From: Eggerthellaceae bacterium
GTDB taxonomy: Bacteria > Actinomycetota > Coriobacteriia > Coriobacteriales > Eggerthellaceae
Assembly (NCBI GenBank): GCA_017459925.1
Contig: JAFUCC010000012.1
Location: 1 to 57,398 of the forward strand
Reading direction: 5' to 3'
Length of the DNA stretch: 57,398 nucleotides
Of this stretch, positions 50,893 through 57,398 are shown piece after piece (position 1 is the first letter of the stretch; each line of letters starts with the position of its first letter). The position numbers were made by a program, and so were the translations under genes. The notes below the pieces were generated by a model, which saw only the letters and a program-made list of their open reading frames with translations, was not told the origin of the DNA and ran no database searches.

Positions 50893-50913
50893 CATATAGA
50901 TGAAAGGCTCTAA

Positions 50914-52215
50914 GTGAACGACGCGAACGATATACGACCGCTTAACCTCGAAGGGGGCGCCCCCGATCTTACCGGCCTCACGGCAATCGAAAACGGCGGC
51001 GTCACTAGCGCCAAGGGCTTCAAGGCCGCTGGCGTGCACGCGGGTTTCCGCAAGAACCCCGAACGGTTCGACCTGGCCCTGCTCGTGGCTGATGAGCCTG
51101 CGGCATGCGCGGCTACGTTCACGCAGAACGTGTTCTGCGCAGCACCGGTTACGGTTTCGCGCGAGCATCTCGATGGCGTGTCGTACGGCACTGCCCGCGC
51201 GTTCGTGGTGAATTCCGGCACGGCCAATGCGGCCACCGGCTCGGTCGGCATCGAATCTGCAAAACGCACCGCAGAAATCGTCGGCGAGGTCGTCGGCTGC
51301 CCCGCAAGCGAGGTCATGGTCGCTTCCACCGGTGTCATCGGCGTGCAGTTGAACATGGCCACGTTCGAAACGGGCGTGCCCATGGCTTACGATGCCCTGT
51401 CCGAAGACGGGGGAGCCGCGGCGGCACGCGCCATCATGACTACCGACACGCATCCGAAAGAGTGCGCGTTCTCGTTTTCGGGTGACGAAATCGGCTACCC
51501 GGGTGCCACGTTCACCATCGGCGGCATGGCCAAGGGCTCGGGCATGATCATGCCGAACATGGCCACCATGATTTCGGGTATCACGACCGACGCCCCTGTT
51601 ACGCCCGATGTGCTGCATGCGGCGCTCAAGCAGGCCGTAGCCAACAGCTTCAACAAGGTCACGGTCGATTCCGACACCTCCACTAACGACTGCTGCTTCC
51701 TGTTCGCCAGCGGCGCTGCGGCACCCGGCGCCGAGCCGTTCCAGCCTGGCTCTCCTGCATTGGCGGCGTTCCAGCATGCGCTCGACGCCGTGTGCGGTAC
51801 GCTTGCGCGCGCCATGGCGGCCGATGGCGAAGGCGCCACGCGGCTCATCACCGTGCGCGTTGCCGGCGCGGCGAACGACGCCCAGGCTGACATAGCCGCC
51901 CGCACCATCGCGAACTCGCCGCTTGTGAAGACGGCCATCTTCGGCCACGACGCCAATTGGGGCCGCATCGCCGGCGCCGTTGGCCGTTCGGGCGCCGACT
52001 TCAACCAGGAAGACGTTTCCATCGACATCATGGGCCTGCCCGTCATGCGCGCCGGCCTTCCCGTACCGTTCAGCGAGGAAGAGGCCCTGCGACGATTCGA
52101 GCGCCCGGAAATCGACATCGACGTCGATTTGGGCGCTGGCACTGCTCGCACGGTCATGTGGACCTGCGATTTCTCGTATGAGTACGTTACGATCAACGGA
52201 GATTACCGCACATGA
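50914..52215 (+). CDS. argJ: Glutamate N-acetyltransferase / amino-acid acetyltransferase
   Basis: A 433-residue enzyme that moves the acetyl group from N-acetylornithine to glutamate, recycling it for step one. The GTG start at 50914 follows GAAAGG. The autocleavage site of the family is visible: KGSGMIMPNMATM, with the Ala-Thr junction at about residues 217-218, giving alpha and beta chains. VNSGTANA and DTSTNDCC are further family motifs. Whether it also uses acetyl-CoA (bifunctional type) cannot be read here; no argA is in the cluster. The stop overlaps argB by ATGA. Confidence 0.95.
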   Translation: MNDANDIRPLNLEGGAPDLTGLTAIENGGVTSAKGFKAAGVHAGFRKNPERFDLALLVADEPAACAATFTQNVFCAAPVTVSREHLDGVSYGTARAFVVNSGTANAATGSVGIESAKRTAEIVGEVVGCPASEVMVASTGVIGVQLNMATFETGVPMAYDALSEDGGAAAARAIMTTDTHPKECAFSFSGDEIGYPGATFTIGGMAKGSGMIMPNMATMISGITTDAPVTPDVLHAALKQAVANSFNKVTVDSDTSTNDCCFLFASGAAAPGAEPFQPGSPALAAFQHALDAVCGTLARAMAADGEGATRLITVRVAGAANDAQADIAARTIANSPLVKTAIFGHDANWGRIAGAVGRSGADFNQEDVSIDIMGLPVMRAGLPVPFSEEEALRRFERPEIDIDVDLGAGTARTVMWTCDFSYEYVTINGDYRT

Positions 52216-53153
52216 AGCTTTCGAAAGACACACGCCCCAACGGCGTAACCGATAAGGAAAGCGCCCAACTTCTTGCCGAGGCGCTTCCCTGGATCAAGAA
52301 CATCACCGGCAAGACCATCGTCATCAAGTACGGCGGAGCGGCCATGGTCGACCCCAAGCTTCGCGCCGATGTCATGAGCGACATCGTGCTGCTGAAGACG
52401 GTCGGCGTGAACCCCATCATCGTGCACGGCGGCGGTAAGGACATCACCAAGGCCATGGAAGACGCCGGCATCCCCGTGGAATTCAAGGACGGCCAGCGCG
52501 TCACCACCGATGAAGGCATGGATATCGTCCGCACCATCCTGGCCGGCAAGGTGAACCAGGAGCTTGTCCGCGCCCTGAACGAGCACGGCAACATCGCCGT
52601 GGGCGTGAACGGCGTCGACGGCGGCACCATCATCGCCGAGCCCGTGTCTGACGAACTCGGACGCGTGGGCAAGATCAAGCGCATCAACGGGTCGCTTCTG
52701 CAGGACCTCATCGATGCCGACTACATTCCCATCATCGCGTCGGTCGCCATTGGCAACGATGGCGGGTACTGCAACGTGAACGCCGACGTCATGGCGGGGC
52801 AAATCGCCGCGGCTACGAACGCCGCCAAGATCTTGTTCCTCACCGACGTCGACGGCCTGTACCTCGACTTCGACGACAAGGACACGCTCGTCTCGCAGCT
52901 GTCGCTCGAGGAAGCGCGCGAGCTCGTGGAAGGCGGCACGCTGTCGTCGGGCATGATCCCGAAGCTGCGCTCGTGCGTTACCGCCATCGAAGGTGGCGTT
53001 CCTTCCGCCTACATCGTCAACGGCACCATCCCGCATTCCATCTTGCTCGAATTGCTGACCCTATCTGGCGTGGGCACGGCCGTGTACGCAGATACCGCCG
53101 ATGCCAAGACCCCGGTCGGCAATTTCGCCAGCAAGCTTCTGGAAAACAAGTAA
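52212..53153 (+). CDS. argB: Acetylglutamate kinase
   Basis: A 313-residue kinase that phosphorylates N-acetylglutamate. The fold motifs IVIKYGGAAM, IIVHGGGKDI and FLTDVDGLY are present. The N-terminal extension with a helix (TDKESAQLLAEALPWIKNI) and the length above 290 match the arginine-inhibited hexameric type, so this step is probably the feedback control point, as is usual where argJ recycles the acetyl group. It is translationally coupled to argJ (ATGA), and argD follows after 10 bases. Confidence 0.96.
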   Translation: MKLSKDTRPNGVTDKESAQLLAEALPWIKNITGKTIVIKYGGAAMVDPKLRADVMSDIVLLKTVGVNPIIVHGGGKDITKAMEDAGIPVEFKDGQRVTTDEGMDIVRTILAGKVNQELVRALNEHGNIAVGVNGVDGGTIIAEPVSDELGRVGKIKRINGSLLQDLIDADYIPIIASVAIGNDGGYCNVNADVMAGQIAAATNAAKILFLTDVDGLYLDFDDKDTLVSQLSLEEARELVEGGTLSSGMIPKLRSCVTAIEGGVPSAYIVNGTIPHSILLELLTLSGVGTAVYADTADAKTPVGNFASKLLENK

Positions 53154-53163
53154 AGGACCCATC

Positions 53164-54396
53164 ATGACCTTGCAAGAACAACAGCAACTCGAGGAAACCT
53201 ATGTCATGCACACGTTCGGCCGCAAGCCGGTCGAGCTTGTCCGCGGCGAAGGCATGCGCGTGTGGGACGATGCGGGCAATGAGTACCTCGATTTCATCGG
53301 CGGCATCGGCGTCATCAGCCTGGGACATTGCCACCCGGCGCTCGTGAAGACGCTGCAGGACCAAGCCGCCAAGCTCATGCACGTGAGCAACTACTACTAC
53401 ATCGAAGGCAGGGGAGAGCTTGCCAAGAAGATCAACGACCTGGTGAAGCTGAACCTGTCCTGCGCCCATGCCGAGGACTGGCAGACGTTCTTCGCCAATT
53501 CCGGCGCCGAGGCCAACGAGTGCGCCATCAAGCTGGCGCGCCTGTACGCGCGCAGGCAGAAGGAAGCGGAAGGCTCCGATGCGCGCCCGCAGCTCATCGT
53601 CACGCTCGAGCGCAGCTTCCACGGCCGCACCTGCGAGACTCTCGCCGCCACGGCGCAGCCCGTGAAGCAGGAGGCGTTCAGCCCGCTGCCCACCGAGAAG
53701 CTGTACGTGCCCGTTCCCGCAAACGACATCGAGGCGCTGGAAAAGACGTTTGCCGAGCATGGCGACGACATCTGCGGCATGATGCTCGAGCCCGTCCAGG
53801 GCGAATGCGGCGTGTACCCGTGCACCGAGGAATACCTCGAAGCGGCGCGCCGCCTCACGCGCGAACACGGCGCCGTGCTCATTTTCGATGAAGTGCAGTG
53901 CGGCATGTTCCGCTGCGGCACGCCGTTCGGCTTCCAGCATGCCAACGTGCAGCCCGACATCATCACCATGGCGAAGGGCATTGCCGGAGGCGTTCCCATG
54001 GGCGCCTGCGCTGCGCGCACGCGTGTCGCCAAGGTGTTCGAGCCGGGCATTCACGGATCGACCTTCGGCGGCAGCTGCCTTGCCATCGCGGCTGCCAACA
54101 CGGTGCTCGACACCATCGAGGCCGAGGGCATCGCGCAAAACGTCGAGGAAGTCGGCGCTTACCTGCGTGAGCAGCTGGCCAAGCTGCCCCATATAAAGGA
54201 AGTGCGCGGCCTGGGCCTCATGGTCGCCGCCGAGTTCGACGACGAGATCGACGCTCCCGCAGTCGTGCTTGCAGCGCTCGATGCGGGCCTGCTCCTGAAC
54301 GCCACCGGCCCCCACACCCTCCGCTTCCTTCCCCCCTTGGTCTGTGCTCGCGATGATGTGGACGCCCTCATCGCGCGATTGCATGACCTGCTGTAA
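53164..54396 (+). CDS. argD: Acetylornithine aminotransferase
   Basis: A 410-residue PLP enzyme that converts N-acetylglutamate semialdehyde and glutamate to N-acetylornithine. The ATG at 53164 (MTLQEQQQLEETYVMHTFGR) follows AAAGGACCC. PLP-binding features are NSGAEANECAIKLAR, FDEVQCGMFRCG and the Schiff-base lysine in TMAKGIAGG near 271. HGSTFGGSCLA follows. Such enzymes may also act in lysine synthesis. A nested PalD/PalC element separates it from argG, in place of the usual argF. Confidence 0.95.
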   Translation: MTLQEQQQLEETYVMHTFGRKPVELVRGEGMRVWDDAGNEYLDFIGGIGVISLGHCHPALVKTLQDQAAKLMHVSNYYYIEGRGELAKKINDLVKLNLSCAHAEDWQTFFANSGAEANECAIKLARLYARRQKEAEGSDARPQLIVTLERSFHGRTCETLAATAQPVKQEAFSPLPTEKLYVPVPANDIEALEKTFAEHGDDICGMMLEPVQGECGVYPCTEEYLEAARRLTREHGAVLIFDEVQCGMFRCGTPFGFQHANVQPDIITMAKGIAGGVPMGACAARTRVAKVFEPGIHGSTFGGSCLAIAAANTVLDTIEAEGIAQNVEEVGAYLREQLAKLPHIKEVRGLGLMVAAEFDDEIDAPAVVLAALDAGLLLNATGPHTLRFLPPLVCARDDVDALIARLHDLL

Positions 54397-54426
54397 AATT
54401 CTCAAGTTAAGGAAACAAAGCTCTGA

Positions 54427-54557
54427 GTTGGGAAGGGGGTCCCGCGCGCAGTTCCGCAGCGAGCGAAGCGCAGAATTGAACATCACCCCTGGGGTAATGT
54501 TCAATTCGTCAGCTGAGCGAGCGAGGACTGTCTGAGCACGGGCGCCCCCTTCCCAAC
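54427..54557. repeat. PalD element with nested PalC (argD-argG)
   Basis: Outer arms GTTGGGAAGGGGG (54427-54439) and its complement (54545-54557). Inside are GCGCGCAGTTCCGC and GCGAGGACTGTCTGAGCAC, shared with the pheS-pheT PalD copy. At the centre lies a PalC palindrome (54474-54506), bounded by AATTGAACAT and ATGTTCAATT. Confidence 0.85.
54474..54506. repeat. PalC single palindrome
   Basis: A 33-bp palindrome, AATTGAACATCACCCC to TGGGGTAATGTTCAATT, with one central unpaired region. It sits inside the PalD element. Confidence 0.88.
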
Positions 54558-54599
54558 CCAGGGCGGACAGGTTGATAGAGAGTTGAAAGGACAACAGTA

Positions 54600-55811
54600 A
54601 TGACCGAACGCGAAAAAGTAGTGCTCGCATATTCCGGCGGGCTTGACACGTCCATCTGCATCAAGTGGCTCATCGACGAGCACAACCTCGACGTCATCGC
54701 CGTCATCGGCGAAGTCGGTCAGGAGCACGAAGGCCTCGAGGCCATCCGCCAGAAGGCGCTGCGCACCGGCGCCATCGAAGCGTACGTCGTCGACATGCGC
54801 GAGGAATTCGTGAACGAGTACCTCACCGACGCCATCCGCGCCAACGCCCTGTACGAGAACAAGTACCCGCTGCTTTCGGCTCTGTCACGCCCGGTCATTT
54901 CCAAGCACCTCGTGGAAATCGCCCACAAGCACGGTGCGAAGTACATTGCGCACGGCTGCACGGGCAAGGGCAACGACCAGGTCCGCTTCGAAACGAGCGT
55001 GTGGCTGCTCGACCCGTCCATTGAAATCATCGCGCCTGTGCGCGAGTGGCCGTTCAAGACGCGCCCCGAGGAAATCGAGTGGGCTGCCGAGCACGGCGTC
55101 GAGGTGCCCGTCACCAACGCCAAGCCGTATTCCATCGACGACAACCTGTGGGGCCGCGCCATCGAATGCGGCGTGCTGGAGGATCCGTGGAACGAGCCTC
55201 CCGAGGACATCTACACGATGACCGGTTCGCCTGAAGCTGCTCCCGACAAGGCCGAATACGTCGAAATCGGGTTCGACAAGGGCGTTCCGTGTTCGCTCGA
55301 CGGCGAGAAGATGTCCTACATCGACATCATCTACAAGCTCAACGAGATCTCCGGCCGCAACGGCTATGGTCGCCTCGACATGATCGAGAACCGTCTCGTC
55401 GGCGTGAAGAGCCGCGAGTGCTACGAGCAGCCGGCCGCGCTGACGCTCATCACGGCGCATAAGGCGCTCGAGGACATGTGCCTGGAACGCGAAGTGCTGC
55501 ACTACAAGCTCGGCATCGAGCAGAAGTGGGCCGAGTGCGTGTACTACGGCCAGTGGTTCGCTCCGCTGAAGGCGGCGCTCGACGCGTTCATCGCAAGCAC
55601 TCAGGATGCGGTTACCGGCGTTGTGCGCGTGAAGTTCTACAAGGGTACCTGCACGGTCGTCGGCCGCAAGTCCGATTACTCGCTGTACAGCTACGAGCTG
55701 GCCACCTATGACAAGGAAGACCAGTTCGACCACGAGGCGTCCGCTGGCTTCATCGAGCTGTTCGCCCTGTCCGCGAAGACCTGGGCCAAGAACCGCGCCA
55801 ACAACGCGTAA
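54600..55811 (+). CDS. argG: Argininosuccinate synthase
   Basis: A 403-residue enzyme that joins citrulline and aspartate using ATP. The PP-motif AYSGGLDTS lies at residues 10-18. HGCTGKGNDQVRFE (about 118-131) and VTNAKPYSIDDNLWGRAIE are family signatures. AAAGGACAACAGTA precedes the ATG. It receives citrulline from ornithine carbamoyltransferase, whose gene argF is not in this cluster. A PalB pair separates it from argH. Confidence 0.97.
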   Translation: MTEREKVVLAYSGGLDTSICIKWLIDEHNLDVIAVIGEVGQEHEGLEAIRQKALRTGAIEAYVVDMREEFVNEYLTDAIRANALYENKYPLLSALSRPVISKHLVEIAHKHGAKYIAHGCTGKGNDQVRFETSVWLLDPSIEIIAPVREWPFKTRPEEIEWAAEHGVEVPVTNAKPYSIDDNLWGRAIECGVLEDPWNEPPEDIYTMTGSPEAAPDKAEYVEIGFDKGVPCSLDGEKMSYIDIIYKLNEISGRNGYGRLDMIENRLVGVKSRECYEQPAALTLITAHKALEDMCLEREVLHYKLGIEQKWAECVYYGQWFAPLKAALDAFIASTQDAVTGVVRVKFYKGTCTVVGRKSDYSLYSYELATYDKEDQFDHEASAGFIELFALSAKTWAKNRANNA

Positions 55812-55823
55812 GTCGATATTCGG

Positions 55824-55923
55824 AATGAGTCGCAGGACGTTCCTGCTACTCATTCCTGCACGACGGATGTGGCAATGGAAATGATTGCCAGGAATGAGTA
55901 GCAGGAACGTCCTGCGACTCATT
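55824..55923. repeat. PalB double palindrome between argG and argH
   Basis: Perfect 35-bp inverted arms at 55824-55858 and 55889-55923 with a 30-bp centre. Each arm contains an imperfect palindrome from AATGAGT to ACTCATT, with GCAGGACGTTCCTGC inside. The arms differ at several positions from those at 3071-3172, yet match each other exactly. Confidence 0.92.
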
Positions 55924-55940
55924 TGCAAGAAGGGGTTTTC

Positions 55941-57329
55941 ATGGCTCTCTGGTCAGGAAGGTTCACCGAGAACGTTTCGGAGTTCACGCAGCGCTTCGGC
56001 GCGTCGCTGCCCGTCGACAAGCAGCTGTACGCGCAAGACATCGCGGGCTCGAAGGCGCATGCGCGCATGCTCGGCGCTCAGGGCGTCATCAGCCAGGAAG
56101 ATGTCGAGGCCATCGTTGCCGGGCTCGACCGCATAAAGGCGCGCATCGACGCAGGCGAATTCGAATTCGACATCAACGACGAGGACATTCACATGTCCGT
56201 GGAGAAGGCGCTCATCGCCGACATCGGCGAGGCGGGTGCGCGTCTGCATACGGGACGTTCACGCAACGACCAAGTCATCACCGACACGCGTCTGTTCGCG
56301 AAACAGCGCGCCACCGATCTCATGCAGGCCAACGTGGCGCTGCGCCAGGTGCTCGTCGATCAGGCGAAGGCCAACACCAACGTGCTGCTGCCAGGGTATA
56401 CGCACATGCAGCACGCCCAGCCGGTTTTCCTGGCGCACCATCTGCTTGCGTACGCTCACATGTTCGCGCGCGATTTCAAGCGCTTGGCGGCTGCACGTGA
56501 GGCAGCCGATGTGAATCCGCTTGGTTCGGCGGCCCTCGCTGGCACCACGTACCCGCTCGACCGCCGCATGACGGCCGAAGAGCTCGGCTTCTCCGGTGTC
56601 ACGGCCAATTCGCTCGACGCCGTGTCCGACCGCGATTTCCTGCTCGACCTCGATTACGCGGCTACAGTGTCGTGCGTGCACCTGTCGCGCTTGGCCGAGG
56701 AAATCGTGTTGTGGTCCACGTCGGAATTCGGGTTCATCACGCTGTCTGACGCGTTCTCGACGGGCTCGTCGATCATGCCGCAGAAAAAGAATCCCGATTT
56801 TGCGGAGCTCATCCGCGGCAAGACCGGCCGCGTCGTGGGCGACCTAGTCGCCTTGCTCGTCACGCTGAAGTCGTTGCCGCTGGCCTACAACAAGGACCTG
56901 CAGGAAGACAAGGAAGGCGTCATCGACGCCGCCCGCACGCTCGAAGATTGCTACACGTGCATGACCGGCATGCTCGAGACCATGACGGTGAACGTTGACG
57001 CCATGCGCGCGCAGGTGGCCAAGGGTTACCTCGGTGCCACCGACGTTGCAGACTATCTGGCCAAGAAGGGCTTGCCGTTCCGCCGTGCCCACGAAATCGT
57101 CGGCCATCTTGTGCTGCTGTGTGATCAGCGCGGTTGCGGTTTGGAAGATTTATCGCTCGAAGATTTCAAAGCCGAAAGCGATCTGTTCGAAGCCGACATC
57201 ACTGAGGCACTCGACCTGGAGGCTATCGCCGACGCCCGCACAACCGAGGGCGGCACGTCCCGTGAGGCCATTCGCGCCCAACTCGCCCAAGTCGAGCAAA
57301 CCCTCGCTGCCGATGCAGCTATTATTTAG
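55941..57329 (+). CDS. argH: Argininosuccinate lyase
   Basis: A 462-residue fumarase-superfamily tetramer that splits argininosuccinate into arginine and fumarate, the last step of the pathway. The ATG at 55941 (MALWSGRFTENVSEF) follows AAGAAGGGG; the TTG at 55923 lies inside the PalB arm and is rejected. HTGRSRNDQ (about 99-107), PGYTHMQHAQP and the signature GSSIMPQKKNP (about 275-285, with the catalytic serine) are all present. Confidence 0.97.
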   Translation: MALWSGRFTENVSEFTQRFGASLPVDKQLYAQDIAGSKAHARMLGAQGVISQEDVEAIVAGLDRIKARIDAGEFEFDINDEDIHMSVEKALIADIGEAGARLHTGRSRNDQVITDTRLFAKQRATDLMQANVALRQVLVDQAKANTNVLLPGYTHMQHAQPVFLAHHLLAYAHMFARDFKRLAAAREAADVNPLGSAALAGTTYPLDRRMTAEELGFSGVTANSLDAVSDRDFLLDLDYAATVSCVHLSRLAEEIVLWSTSEFGFITLSDAFSTGSSIMPQKKNPDFAELIRGKTGRVVGDLVALLVTLKSLPLAYNKDLQEDKEGVIDAARTLEDCYTCMTGMLETMTVNVDAMRAQVAKGYLGATDVADYLAKKGLPFRRAHEIVGHLVLLCDQRGCGLEDLSLEDFKAESDLFEADITEALDLEAIADARTTEGGTSREAIRAQLAQVEQTLAADAAII

Positions 57330-57350
57330 TGAGGTGATTTGCCGGGAGGC

Positions 57351-57384
57351 GATTTGAACATCACCCCAGGGAAGATGTTCAATT
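57351..57384. repeat. PalC palindrome at the window end
   Basis: GATTTGAACATCACCCCAGG, continuing to GAAGATGTTCAATTTG, is an imperfect palindrome with the PalC core. It begins 21 bases after argH and may be the left arm of a pair continuing beyond the window. Confidence 0.75.
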
Positions 57385-57398
57385 TGAAGAAACACCCC

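Overview
The window comes from a GC-rich, Gram-positive-type (monoderm) actinobacterium. I infer the class Coriobacteriia, probably the Eggerthellaceae. The evidence is base composition near 60% GC, frequent GTG and TTG starts, a type IV pilus locus with no secretin or pilP gene, a T-box leader, and InlB-like, Cna-B and FIVAR surface domains typical of gut Gram-positives. No rRNA, tRNA, CRISPR array, transposase or integrase was recognised.

Layout. 1-3100: an unknown gene, dtd and recN. 3220-7360: a tryptophan uptake operon, with a promoter, a T-box with a UGG specifier, trpP (substrate-binding S component), two ECF ATPases and ecfT. 7360-10540: nfo, an MGMT-family gene and a lower-GC DUF559-like gene, bounded on both sides by intergenic hairpin repeats. 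10540-15540: an aldo/keto reductase with ferredoxin domain, divergent from pheS-pheT. 15550-18510: a membrane EAL phosphodiesterase and a SEC-C methionine aminopeptidase. 18526-49232: a large type IV pilus island. 49385-49579: a small Phd-like orphan gene. 49802-57329: argC-argJ-argB-argD-argG-argH. argF is not in the window.

The pilus island is the most unusual region. It holds the core machinery (pilB, pilT, pilC, pilD, pilM, pilN, pilO), a likely major pilin, and nine other prepilin-like genes. Two sets of four prepilins flank a 12-kb gene for a 4019-residue protein. That protein opens with a short basic leader, a Gly-Phe junction and one hydrophobic helix, as in a prepilin without Glu5. 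It continues through InlB-like repeats, Cna-B-like domains, about 40 Gly-Gly beta-helix turns rich in cysteine, and a C-terminal SpaA-like domain, and has no LPXTG anchor. Other prepilins carry GLUG repeats or FIVAR bundles. My reading is a monoderm type IV pilus decorated with modular pilins, the giant one being a candidate tip adhesin. The PilT-type ATPase suggests retraction, and the nearby EAL protein may link it to cyclic-di-GMP.

The second unusual theme is at least five families of palindromic repeats, labelled here PalA to PalE, plus an isolated 72-bp palindrome. PalA occurs four times, once in frame inside recN. PalB and PalC occur as pairs of inverted palindromes whose two arms match each other almost perfectly but differ between copies. 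One PalC lies nested inside a PalD.
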